Part shown: in pieces, positions 1-6,139 of the stretch
Position numbering within the stretch: the stretch's first letter is position 1
Layout of the letters: every line of letters starts with the position of its first letter
NCBI GenBank assembly: GCA_900549105.1
Contig: URND01000146.1
Coordinates: 1-6,317 of the forward strand
From: an uncultured Eubacteriales bacterium
GTDB taxonomy: Bacteria; Bacillota; Clostridia; Lachnospirales; Lachnospiraceae
Direction: 5' to 3'
Length of the DNA stretch: 6,317 bases
Notes under the pieces: model-generated
Database searches by the model: none
The model's input: only the letters and a program-made list of their open reading frames with translations
What the model was told of the DNA's origin: nothing
Translations under genes and position numbers: made by a program

Positions 1-2114
1 GCCGCACGGGCAAGCTGTGCCAGACGGCAGATGGCATCCTCCACTTCGCCCGGAGCAACCATCATCAAGTCCGCAAGCTCGTCCACAATAATAACTATCT
101 GCGGCAGTTTCGGATAATCCGGGCTGGCAAACTCGGCCTGGGATACTTTTTCATTATATCCCTTCAAATCCCGGACATTCAATTCTGCGAATTTCTTATA
201 GCGGTCAGTCATCTCCATGACAGCCCAGTTCAGTGCTCCCGCCGCCTTCTTCGGATCCGTCACCACCGGAATCAGCAGATGCGGAATACCGTTATAAACA
301 CTCAATTCAACCACCTTCGGGTCCACCATGATCAGGCGGACATCCTCCGGTTTCGCTTTATAGATAATACTCATGATCAATGTATTAATACATACGGATT
401 TTCCCGAACCGGTAGCTCCGGCAATGAGCAGATGGGGCATCTTGGCAATATCCGCAACAATCACCTTGCCGCCGATATCCCGGCCTGCCGCAAAGGCGAT
501 GCCCGACTTGCTGTTCTGGAATTCCCTGCTCTCCAGCAAATCCCGCAGCATAACCGCTGTATTTTCCTTATTCGGAACCTCGATGCCGATGGCCGCCTTT
601 CCCGGAATCGGAGCTTCAATTCGTATATCGGCCACAGCCAGATTTAACTTAATGTCATCCGACAGGCCCACAATCTTGCTGACTTTAACTCCCTGCTCCG
701 GCTGAAGCTCATAGCGGGTAACACTCGGCCCGCAGCTCACATTCGTAATCTGCACCTTCACGCCGAAACTATCCAGCGTCGATTTCAGCTTTGCTGCTGT
801 CTGACGGAGCTGTTCATCCGTATTGCCGCCATTATTTCTCTCCCCATGCACAAGCAGGGATAAGGGCGGAAATACATATTCCGGTTTCTGCTCCAAAGCT
901 GTCTCGATATCCTCGGCCGTCGCCTGTTTTTCCGCCTCACTCGGAGCGGAGGCCTTTGCCGTCTCCGCCTTGGCAGCCGCCCTGGCAACAGCCGACGGGG
1001 ATGGCGCGGATTTTGTTTCCTCTGTGCCAATGTCCTCCGGTTCTTCCATCACGCCAAAATCATCATCGATATCTATGTCTATCGGCCGCAAGTCTCCCTC
1101 CGGCACAATAAAGGAATTTTTCTTTTCTGTCTTTTCCGGCGTTACCGGTTCAATCGGATCCATATGGCTGACCTGAATTCGGTCCTCGCCCTGCCATGGT
1201 AAAATAATCTCCTCCGTAATATCTTCCACCGATGGTTTCACAGCCTTATTCTTTTTGTCCGCCTTTTTATCCTGCTTTGCTTTTTTTGAAGCAGCCTTTT
1301 CAGGCGCCTCCGAAGCTGTAGTCAGATCAAAATTAAAGTCCTTCTTCTCAAATTCTTCTTTAACTTCATCAAAGGTAATATTTCGATTTCCTCCGCTGCC
1401 TCTTTCCTCTTTTTCAGCTTCCCTCTGAGCTTCTTTTTCTTTTTTGCGAAGCTCTTTCTGCTCTTTATGCCGCTCCGAAGCCTTTGAGTAGGCTTTGCGG
1501 CCCTTTTTCCCCAACGGGATAAAAATGGACTTCTGGGTAATTAAAACAACCGTAATTAAAATCAATACGATAACAACCACATAACAGCCCACGGTTCCGA
1601 GCAATGGATGAAGCAGCTTTACAGCCGCTCCGCCGATAAGTCCGCCTCCGTTTTTCCCTGCAGAGCTGTTTTTATAGGCATCCATCAATTTTGCTCCCGC
1701 ATCATAAGGTTCAGTCACCATATGTACAAAAACTGTCAGGAATATATAGCAAAAAACCGAAGAGATCAATTTTATTTTAGCGATGCGGCTGGAACGGTTC
1801 GCAATGAAAAATGAAATTCCAAAAAAGATTACAAGCGGAAACAAATAGGCCATATAACCAAACAATCCAAAAGTAACCCCCGAAATCATCTGTCCCAACT
1901 TTCCGCATAAATTAAAATTGCTGAGCACTAATAAAATACTCACTGCAAGAATGGCAAGTACAACAACCTCATCTCGAATTCCGGCCTGCTGCTGCTGTTC
2001 TTCCAATGTCAGTTCCGGCTTTTTTTCGGGCGTCCTTTTCCCCTTTGCAGTCGTTTTTCGCCCCGGCGATGTTTTTCTTGTTTTTCCAGTTGTCTTCTGC
2101 TGTCTTCCAGCCAT
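1..2114 (-). CDS. ftsK: DNA translocase FtsK/SpoIIIE, N-terminal 704 codons (3' end beyond window)
   Basis: Septum-anchored ATPase that pumps double-stranded DNA during division or sporulation. The frame is open from an ATG at 2112-2114 to the left edge without a stop. A lysine/arginine-rich N-terminus (1-34) precedes four hydrophobic segments (about 50-67, 80-104, 115-134, 173-196). A Lys/Glu-rich, low-complexity linker follows (about 205-410). The alpha-beta motor begins near FPPLSLL (415-421). Walker A is GATGSGKS (566-573, Lys572). DPKVVELSVYNG (598-609) and PHLLIPVVTDPKKA (611-624) are FtsK-family signatures. Walker B is IVIIVDELADL, with Asp678 and Glu679. Missing are the end of the motor and the gamma winged-helix domain that reads KOPS/SRS sites, roughly 180-200 residues judging by Bacillus SpoIIIE. 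The start is supported by AGGAGG eight bases upstream. FtsK and SpoIIIE cannot be told apart here; proximity to a TepA-like gene, as in Bacillus subtilis, slightly favours a SpoIIIE role. The family call is very secure. Confidence 0.97.
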   Translation of the reverse strand, partial: MAGRQQKTTGKTRKTSPGRKTTAKGKRTPEKKPELTLEEQQQQAGIRDEVVVLAILAVSILLVLSNFNLCGKLGQMISGVTFGLFGYMAYLFPLVIFFGISFFIANRSSRIAKIKLISSVFCYIFLTVFVHMVTEPYDAGAKLMDAYKNSSAGKNGGGLIGGAAVKLLHPLLGTVGCYVVVIVLILITVVLITQKSIFIPLGKKGRKAYSKASERHKEQKELRKKEKEAQREAEKEERGSGGNRNITFDEVKEEFEKKDFNFDLTTASEAPEKAASKKAKQDKKADKKNKAVKPSVEDITEEIILPWQGEDRIQVSHMDPIEPVTPEKTEKKNSFIVPEGDLRPIDIDIDDDFGVMEEPEDIGTEETKSAPSPSAVARAAAKAETAKASAPSEAEKQATAEDIETALEQKPEYVFPPLSLLVHGERNNGGNTDEQLRQTAAKLKSTLDSFGVKVQITNVSCGPSVTRYELQPEQGVKVSKIVGLSDDIKLNLAVADIRIEAPIPGKAAIGIEVPNKENTAVMLRDLLESREFQNSKSGIAFAAGRDIGGKVIVADIAKMPHLLIAGATGSGKSVCINTLIMSIIYKAKPEDVRLIMVDPKVVELSVYNGIPHLLIPVVTDPKKAAGALNWAVMEMTDRYKKFAELNVRDLKGYNEKVSQAEFASPDYPKLPQIVIIVDELADLMMVAPGEVEDAICRLAQLARA

Positions 2115-2122
2115 TCAAAATT

Positions 2123-2128
2123 CCTCCT
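2123..2128 (-). promoter_or_regulatory. Ribosome binding site of ftsK/spoIIIE
   Basis: AGGAGG on the minus strand lies eight bases before the ATG at 2112-2114, which fixes the translocase start. The 104-base gap between uppP and this gene holds no convincing sigma-A promoter; only weak matches are present, so read-through from the uppP promoter is plausible. Confidence 0.85.
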
Positions 2129-2218
2129 AAACCTAAATTTAAAATACCTGAATAGAGTACGAAAGCGAAATATCTTATAGGACATTTCGCAATAGCACTT
2201 TACCTCTTTTCATACCAA

Positions 2219-3100
2219 TTATTTAATAATGAAGAAATGGAAAACTAAAGAAATCAGGCCGACAGCGGCACAGTAATAGGCAAAATAGCTGAATTTCTTA
2301 TTGCTTACCACATACATCATCACACGAATACAGATATATCCGACAACCCCGGCGACAATCATACCGATAACATAGTACAAAATATTATCCCCGCCGGACA
2401 TGGCTTCTCCCAAATGACGCAATTCCAGCAGGTTTGCTCCGAGAATTGCAGGCAAAGAAGCAATAAAGGAATATTTTACCGCAAAACTTCTGTCAAATCC
2501 AAGGGCAAGACACGCGGAAATGGTAGAGCCGGAACGGGAAATTCCAGGCATCACTGCAATTCCCTGTGCCACGCCGATAATCCCCGCATCTTTATAAGAT
2601 GTTTTCTTTACTTTTTTCCTGCCCCCCGGCAGAGAGCCCACGATTAACAGGACAATCGCATTGATAATTAGGCAGATTCCCGGAATCAGCAGAGAATTGG
2701 ACGCAGATGACACCACATTGTTTAAAACAATCCCTATAATTCCCGTTGGAATCGTTGTCACAAGAATCAGCAAAACAAATTTGCGATAGGCATTCGTCAC
2801 AATCCGGCGATACTTGCCGTCTCCCTGGCGGAAGCGGTTCGTTATCAATGTTTTCAAATTAACACAGGCATCCGCCAGCAAATGAATACCTTCAATAAAT
2901 AACCTGGCAATATCTTTCCAGAAAACAATACATACAGCCACTAATGTCCCCAGATGGAGCATCACTTCAAAAAGCATCCCCGTATCCGTATTTACTTTAA
3001 ATATGTACTGAAATATAGCTAAATGTCCTGAACTGCTGACTGGCAAAAATTCAGTAATTCCCTGAATCAACCCCATTAATATCGCTTGTAAAAGGCTCAT
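2219..3100 (-). CDS. uppP: Undecaprenyl-diphosphatase UppP/BacA
   Basis: Integral membrane phosphatase that converts undecaprenyl diphosphate to the monophosphate carrier used in peptidoglycan and wall-polymer synthesis. It is the BacA family, named for bacitracin resistance on overexpression. From the chosen start it has 293 residues, slightly longer than E. coli BacA. The first signature, GLIQGITEFLPVSSSGH (10-26), contains Glu17 and His26, matching E. coli Glu21 and His30. The second, PGISRSGST (185-193), supplies Arg189, matching Arg174. Several hydrophobic helices cover the rest. A Lys/Arg-rich insertion lies near 150-170. Where E. coli has Glu17 this protein has Gln13. The frame extends upstream to a GTG at 3124, but the ATG at 3098-3100 has GGAGG eight bases upstream and starts with the typical MSLLQAI. 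The gene has its own strong promoter and lies between a TepA-like gene and the FtsK/SpoIIIE gene. Confidence 0.96.
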   Translation of the reverse strand: MSLLQAILMGLIQGITEFLPVSSSGHLAIFQYIFKVNTDTGMLFEVMLHLGTLVAVCIVFWKDIARLFIEGIHLLADACVNLKTLITNRFRQGDGKYRRIVTNAYRKFVLLILVTTIPTGIIGIVLNNVVSSASNSLLIPGICLIINAIVLLIVGSLPGGRKKVKKTSYKDAGIIGVAQGIAVMPGISRSGSTISACLALGFDRSFAVKYSFIASLPAILGANLLELRHLGEAMSGGDNILYYVIGMIVAGVVGYICIRVMMYVVSNKKFSYFAYYCAAVGLISLVFHFFIIK

Positions 3101-3108
3101 AAAATTTT

Positions 3109-3113
3109 CCTCC
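3109..3113 (-). promoter_or_regulatory. Ribosome binding site deciding the uppP start
   Basis: GGAGG on the minus strand is followed by eight bases and the ATG at 3098-3100. It selects this start over the in-frame GTG at 3122-3124. The GTG would sit only about six bases downstream of the predicted transcription start, leaving no room for a leader. Confidence 0.85.
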
Positions 3114-3136
3114 GTCAATTTCACTCAATTATTTTT

Positions 3137-3165
3137 ATCATACTACATATTGATGCCTTTGTCAA
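3137..3165 (-). promoter_or_regulatory. Sigma-A-type promoter of uppP
   Basis: On the minus strand a perfect -35 TTGACA (3160-3165) and a -10 TATGAT (3137-3142) are separated by exactly 17 bases. Transcription should start near 3130, giving a leader of about 30 bases before the uppP ATG. The promoter lies between tepA and uppP, so uppP and probably ftsK can be expressed independently of tepA. No operator repeat is evident around it. Confidence 0.88.
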
Positions 3166-3194
3166 AACGATAGTTATTTTTCATTATTTTGTAT

Positions 3195-3228
3195 GGGGAT
3201 TCAGGGCCATCCGGCCCAACCCCCTTTT
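3195..3228 (+). terminator. GC-rich hairpin with T-tract, plus-strand orientation
   Basis: An inner stem GGGCC/GGCCC (3204-3208 with 3213-3217, loop ATCC) is extended across an internal loop by GGGG (3195-3198) pairing with CCCC (about 3220-3224). On the plus strand it is followed directly by TTTTATTATG, the form of an intrinsic terminator. No plus-strand gene ends here. On the minus strand it begins one or two bases after the tepA stop codon but has no U-rich tail. It may end antisense transcription, or act as a 3'-end stabilising or weak terminating hairpin for tepA mRNA. The structure is clear; its role is inferred. Confidence 0.55.
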
Positions 3229-3229
3229 A

Positions 3230-3901
3230 TTATGAATTTTGTTTTCCGGATTTTATCATGGATTTTAAATGGGAAAGCGCCTGCGATATGCCTCCGACTT
3301 CATCAATCAGTCCGGCGTCTACCGCCTCTTTTCCCACCAAAATGGTCCCCAAATCCTTTGTCAATTCCGTATTATCCATCATCATCTCCTCCAATCTTTC
3401 CTGAGAAGCGCGGCTGTGTTCCGCAATAAAACCGGTAATCCGGTCCTGCACCCGTTTAAAATAAGCGTAGCTCTGGGGCGCCCCAATCACCATTCCGCCC
3501 ATCCGCACCGGGTGAATCAGCAGTGTCCCCGATTCCACAATAAAGGAATAATCCGTCGATACCGCCAGCGGCACGCCGATGGAGTGGGACGCTCCAAGGA
3601 CAAGGGATACTGTCGGTTTGCTTAAGGAGGCAATCATCTCAGCGATAGCAAGCCCCGCATCCACATCGCCACCCTGAGTATTCAGAAGGACAAGCAGCCC
3701 CTCCAGCGCATCATCATCTTCAAAAGCTGCCAGTCTCGGCAGTACATGGTCATATTTTGTCGCTTTATTTTGATTCGGCGCCGCCTCATGGCCTTCCACT
3801 TCTCCGATAATCGAGAGCAGCAGAATTTTCTTTTTCTCCTGATTTTCTTCCAGAATAATCTGTCCGTTTTCATTGAGATTTTCATCCTTTTCCTGATTCA
3901 T
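3230..3901 (-). CDS. tepA: ClpP-fold serine protease, TepA-like (translocation-enhancing protein family)
   Basis: Predicted cytoplasmic serine peptidase of the ClpP/crotonase fold, 223 residues, without signal peptide or clear membrane segment. After a charged N-terminus (1-26) come a strand (ILLLSIIGEVEGH), the QGGDVDAGLAIAEMI segment (76-90) that builds the oxyanion side, and GASHSIG (103-109). LLIHPVR holds His130, and a C-terminal KDLGTILVGKEAVDAGLIDEVGG segment follows. By alignment from memory with ClpP the triad is Ser107, His130, Asp183. Spacing and flanking words match Bacillus TepA (YmfB), reported to aid protein export and also encoded close to spoIIIE. The gene symbol rests on that resemblance. 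ATG at 3899-3901 is preceded by AGGAAGGTGG (3909-3918). It is divergent from the metallohydrolase gene. Its promoter is not obvious; the best guess is TTGATG with a 19-base gap to ATAAAT. Confidence 0.88.
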   Translation of the reverse strand: MNQEKDENLNENGQIILEENQEKKKILLLSIIGEVEGHEAAPNQNKATKYDHVLPRLAAFEDDDALEGLLVLLNTQGGDVDAGLAIAEMIASLSKPTVSLVLGASHSIGVPLAVSTDYSFIVESGTLLIHPVRMGGMVIGAPQSYAYFKRVQDRITGFIAEHSRASQERLEEMMMDNTELTKDLGTILVGKEAVDAGLIDEVGGISQALSHLKSMIKSGKQNS

Positions 3902-3908
3902 TCTTTTT

Positions 3909-3918
3909 CCACCTTCCT
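3909..3918 (-). promoter_or_regulatory. Ribosome binding site of the TepA-like gene
   Basis: AGGAAGGTGG on the minus strand ends seven bases before the ATG at 3899-3901. It is a good if slightly offset Shine-Dalgarno match and supports the full-length start with the charged N-terminal extension. Confidence 0.75.
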
Positions 3919-4004
3919 GCAGTTTTTATCATTTTCAGGAATAGTATTTATCGAAAAAGAATAAAAAATACATCAACTCTCCGCTTCCATCGCCCCGGAA
4001 ATCA

Positions 4005-4013
4005 TGCTATGAT
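4005..4013 (+). promoter_or_regulatory. Extended -10 promoter of the metallohydrolase gene
   Basis: TGCTATGAT on the plus strand is an extended -10 (TGn plus TATGAT). The hexamer 17 bases upstream (TTCCAT) is a poor -35, as is common for extended -10 promoters. Transcription would start near 4020, leaving a leader of about 20 bases that carries the ribosome binding site AGGAGG (4031-4036), six bases before the ATG. Confidence 0.6.
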
Positions 4014-4042
4014 AGAATTATCTATTTTACAGGAGGTACCTC

Positions 4043-5029
4043 ATGTTCAGACAAATCCATGAAAATCCGGATATATATACAGTGCCGGTTGTTCTTCCAA
4101 ACAATCCGCTGAAAAATTTAAATTGCTACATTATTAAAACACCCAAGGAAAATCTGGTGATAGATACCGGTTTTAACCAGCCCGAATGTCTGGCGGCTTT
4201 AACTGAAGGATTAAAAGAGCTTGAAATTGACATGGATTGCTCAACTCTTTTTTTGACCCATCTCCATTCGGACCATACCGGCCTGACCAATCATATCGCC
4301 ACGCCAAAAACCCGTATTCTCATCAGCGATGTGGACTATAATTACTTAAAAACTCAGCATGATGAAAATTTCTGGCCATGGATGGAAGAAAAATTTTACA
4401 GAGAAGGGCTCTCCAGAGATTTAATCGAATTGCAGCGAACGGTAAATCCGGCCCGGGCTTATGCTCCCGAATATCTGTTTGACGCCTGCACCGTGTCCGA
4501 CAGGGATACATTTCAGATTGGAGATTATACCCTCCGCTGTTTATGGACGCCGGGACACACGCCGGGACATACCTGCCTCTATATGGAAAAGGAAAAGATT
4601 TTATTCTGCGGCGACCATATTTTATTTGATATTACGCCGAATATCACTATGTGGCGCGGTGTGGAGGATTCCCTTGGAAATTATCTTGAAAGCCTGAAGA
4701 AAATTAAGGCGCTGGATATCCGCCTTGCGCTTCCGGCCCACAGAAAAAATGATATGGATGTTTATGAACGTATCCGGCAGATTGAAGAGCACCATGCACG
4801 GCGTATTCATCAAACCCTTTCCATTGTCCGCGAAGAACCGGGACTTAACGCCTGCCAGATTGGCGCCCGAATGACCTGGTCCATGCGCGGTAAAAACTGG
4901 GATGAATTCCCGATTCAGCAAAAATGGTTTGCCATCGGCGAGACGATTTCCCATCTGGATTATCTGATGAAGCGGGGGCTGATTACCCGCCATGAAGAAA
5001 AAGAAATTATCTATTATACGGCAAATTAA
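4043..5029 (+). CDS. MBL-fold metallo-hydrolase with C-terminal winged-helix-like domain
   Basis: Cytoplasmic metallo-beta-lactamase-fold hydrolase, 328 residues, substrate unknown. The binuclear metal site is complete: THLHSDH gives His73, His75, Asp77 and His78; TPGHTPGH gives His172; FCGDH gives Asp191; and LPAH gives His233. NLVIDTGF (37-44) is the usual early strand with its conserved Asp-x-Gly. Residues about 240-328, starting YERIRQIEEHHARR and ending in ISHLDYLMKRGLITRHEEKEIIYY, resemble the beta-lactamase-associated winged-helix domain seen after MBL domains in LACTB2-like proteins. An insertion of about 50 residues between the HxHxDH motif and the third ligand (WPWMEEKFYREGLSRDLIEL) is rich in aromatics and charges and may shape the substrate pocket. 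The start has AGGAGG six bases upstream. Hydrolysis of a thioester, phosphodiester or lactone all remain possible; the motifs do not decide. Confidence 0.93.
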   Translation: MFRQIHENPDIYTVPVVLPNNPLKNLNCYIIKTPKENLVIDTGFNQPECLAALTEGLKELEIDMDCSTLFLTHLHSDHTGLTNHIATPKTRILISDVDYNYLKTQHDENFWPWMEEKFYREGLSRDLIELQRTVNPARAYAPEYLFDACTVSDRDTFQIGDYTLRCLWTPGHTPGHTCLYMEKEKILFCGDHILFDITPNITMWRGVEDSLGNYLESLKKIKALDIRLALPAHRKNDMDVYERIRQIEEHHARRIHQTLSIVREEPGLNACQIGARMTWSMRGKNWDEFPIQQKWFAIGETISHLDYLMKRGLITRHEEKEIIYYTAN

Positions 5030-5032
5030 ATC

Positions 5033-5068
5033 AGGCAGCCTGCAAAGGCTGCCTAAACTTTTGTTTAA
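5033..5068. terminator. Shared terminator between convergent genes
   Basis: AGGCAGCC (5033-5040) pairs perfectly with GGCTGCCT (5047-5054) around the loop TGCAAA. On the plus strand it is followed by AAACTTTTGTTTAAT, ending the metallohydrolase transcript. On the minus strand it is followed by GATTTAATTT, so it can also end the acetyltransferase transcript, whose stop codon is at 5065-5067. The eight-base-pair GC-rich stem is convincing; the T-tracts are interrupted, so efficiency may be moderate. Confidence 0.85.
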
Positions 5069-5856
5069 TCAAATATTTGCTTTGATTCGGGCCAGGATTT
5101 CATGCGAAACCACTGGGTATACATTTTACGCAATCCAAGTTTTTCATACATGAGAAAGGCCCCTGTGTTCCCCTGTCTCACCTGCAGATGGGCCTGGGTT
5201 GCACCCATACTCTTTCCTTTTTCGATAATCTGACTGCATATATTCATTGCCAGCCCCTGACGCCTGTAATCTCTATGGACATGAATGGCATACAAACCGA
5301 TGTAATGACGTTCCAGCACGCCCAAGCCGGTTCCAACCACCTTTCCCTGATGGCGAATTTTTACACATATCATCGGCAGGCGAATACGACGGAAAATCTT
5401 CTTCTGAATCTTCTCCATCGAAGGATAGGGAATGTCAATCAGTTGATTAACTCCTTCCAGCCATTCTTCATCCATCCGATGCATCCGGATTACCTCATAA
5501 TCATGCTCCGGGCATCTCATCTTTGGGGCCGTCCATCCCTCCAGCCTGCAGTGAAGTACATCCACATACTTGACATTCTTATAACCTCTTGCTTCCAAAA
5601 GTTCATCCAATGCCTTTGGAATAGCCTCCGTCATCTTATAAACTGCCGGCAAAAGCAATTCCCGATACTGATTCTCACAGTAAATCACCTTTTCTTCCAA
5701 ATCATAGGTTGAATGATAAAATGGATAGATGCAGTTGGCCCGATATGTATAACCGCCGGAAAAATTTAAAATCCACCCGTCATAAATTTCCCGTTCCACC
5801 GCCGGAAAGGCATTTATTAAAATCTCCTCAATTTCTCCAATCTGCCCCTGTTCCAC
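5065..5856 (-). CDS. GNAT family N-acetyltransferase, two-domain
   Basis: Acetyl-CoA-dependent N-acetyltransferase with unknown acceptor, 263 residues from the chosen start. The GNAT core is C-terminal: VVGTGLGVLERHYIGLYAIHVHRDYRRQGLAM (173-204) includes the acetyl-CoA pyrophosphate loop R198-R-Q-G-L-A203. NTGAFLMYEKLGL (230-242) supplies Asn230 and Tyr237, common in the GNAT active site. The N-terminal half (about 1-115), with DGWILNFSGGYTYRAN (26-41), resembles the extra domain of Rv0428c-like acetyltransferases of actinobacteria, from memory. The frame reaches an upstream TTG at 5878-5880, but the GTG at 5854-5856 has GGGGAGG seven bases before it. That start leaves a 16-base gap after the preceding small membrane-protein gene instead of an overlap. 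The two genes are probably co-transcribed. There is no membrane segment or signal peptide. Confidence 0.9.
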   Translation of the reverse strand: MEQGQIGEIEEILINAFPAVEREIYDGWILNFSGGYTYRANCIYPFYHSTYDLEEKVIYCENQYRELLLPAVYKMTEAIPKALDELLEARGYKNVKYVDVLHCRLEGWTAPKMRCPEHDYEVIRMHRMDEEWLEGVNQLIDIPYPSMEKIQKKIFRRIRLPMICVKIRHQGKVVGTGLGVLERHYIGLYAIHVHRDYRRQGLAMNICSQIIEKGKSMGATQAHLQVRQGNTGAFLMYEKLGLRKMYTQWFRMKSWPESKQIFD

Positions 5857-5863
5857 AAAAGTT

Positions 5864-5870
5864 CCTCCCC
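5864..5870 (-). promoter_or_regulatory. Ribosome binding site selecting the GTG start of the acetyltransferase
   Basis: GGGGAGG on the minus strand is followed by seven bases and the GTG at 5854-5856. It lies in the 16-base gap after the TGA (5873-5875) of the upstream small gene. A TTG start at 5878-5880 would place this site inside the coding region. Confidence 0.85.
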
Positions 5871-5872
5871 GA

Positions 5873-6070
5873 TCAGGCAATTTTCATCGGACTGAAATAG
5901 GCAATATAGAGCCAGATAGCCCAATGGATGAGTGTCAATACCACCAAAAGTATACGCCGCTTTGGTGTGACCGGGTTCTTAAAAAATAAAGTCAGAAAGA
6001 TTCCAAAGGGCGGCATTAATACACACATGCAGAGAATAAACCAAAGCCTGGTATAAAATTTACCTTCCAA
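5873..6070 (-). CDS. Small two-helix membrane protein of unknown function
   Basis: I do not recognise this protein. From the preferred start it has 65 residues: a first hydrophobic helix (about 8-30, containing two Cys), a short basic loop KNPVTPKRR (31-39), and a second helix (about 40-59, Trp- and Leu-rich). By the positive-inside rule the loop is probably cytoplasmic, although the N-terminus also carries basic residues. Two starts are possible. The ATG at 6086-6088 has no ribosome binding site and sits in AT-rich terminator or promoter sequence. The TTG at 6068-6070 has AAAGGGG (6079-6085) eight bases upstream and is preferred; the ATG would add six residues (MKGASF). The gene ends 16 bases before the acetyltransferase GTG, so the pair is probably an operon. 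It is likely real because of its coherent two-helix hydrophobicity and this spacing. Confidence 0.68.
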   Translation of the reverse strand: MEGKFYTRLWFILCMCVLMPPFGIFLTLFFKNPVTPKRRILLVVLTLIHWAIWLYIAYFSPMKIA

Positions 6071-6091
6071 AAAACTCGCCCCTTTCATATA

Positions 6092-6119
6092 AATTTAAAT
6101 AAAGCATCCAAAATTACAA
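6092..6119 (-). promoter_or_regulatory. Possible weak promoter for the small protein/acetyltransferase pair
   Basis: On the minus strand TTGTAA (6114-6119) and TAAATT (6092-6097) are separated by 16 bases, each matching four of six consensus positions. It overlaps the terminator behind the tRNA gene. If used, transcription would begin near 6085, which agrees with the TTG start and not the ATG at 6086-6088. AT-rich sequence produces such matches by chance, so this is tentative. Confidence 0.3.
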
Positions 6120-6133
6120 AATCCGGATGCTTT
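6101..6133 (-). terminator. Terminator downstream of tRNA-Trp
   Basis: On the minus strand AAAGCATCC (6125-6133) pairs over nine bases with GGATGCTTT (6101-6109) around a 15-base loop, followed by ATTTAAATTTAT. The position, seven bases past the tRNA 3' end, fits termination of the tRNA transcript. The loop is long and the T-tract interrupted. On the plus strand the same repeat is followed by TTTTCC, so it might also work in reverse. Confidence 0.6.
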
Positions 6134-6139
6134 TCCTAG

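Noticed and set aside
279..1176. Several overlapping open frames of 81-122 codons on the plus strand and in another minus frame
   Set aside because: All lie inside the translocase gene, have low-complexity or Pro/Ser/Arg-rich translations, and lack ribosome binding sites; they are shadows of its GC-rich coding sequence.
2165..2190. Inverted repeat GCGAAAT/ATTTCGC in the gap between uppP and ftsK, considered as a terminator
   Set aside because: Only seven pairs, AT-rich, with a 12-base loop and no T-tract on either strand. It could be a weak structure or operator, but there is no support for termination.
3101..3124. Upstream in-frame GTG start for uppP adding eight residues
   Set aside because: It lies too close to the predicted transcription start for a ribosome binding site, and the ATG at 3098-3100 has GGAGG at ideal spacing.
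4622..4993. Open frame of 123 codons on the minus strand
   Set aside because: Antisense to the metallohydrolase, in the region encoding its Asp191 and His233 ligands and C-terminal domain; no ribosome binding site or family features.
5188..5712. Open frame of 174 codons on the plus strand
   Set aside because: Entirely antisense to the acetyltransferase, whose motifs and ribosome binding site are clear; the translation shows no recognisable domain.
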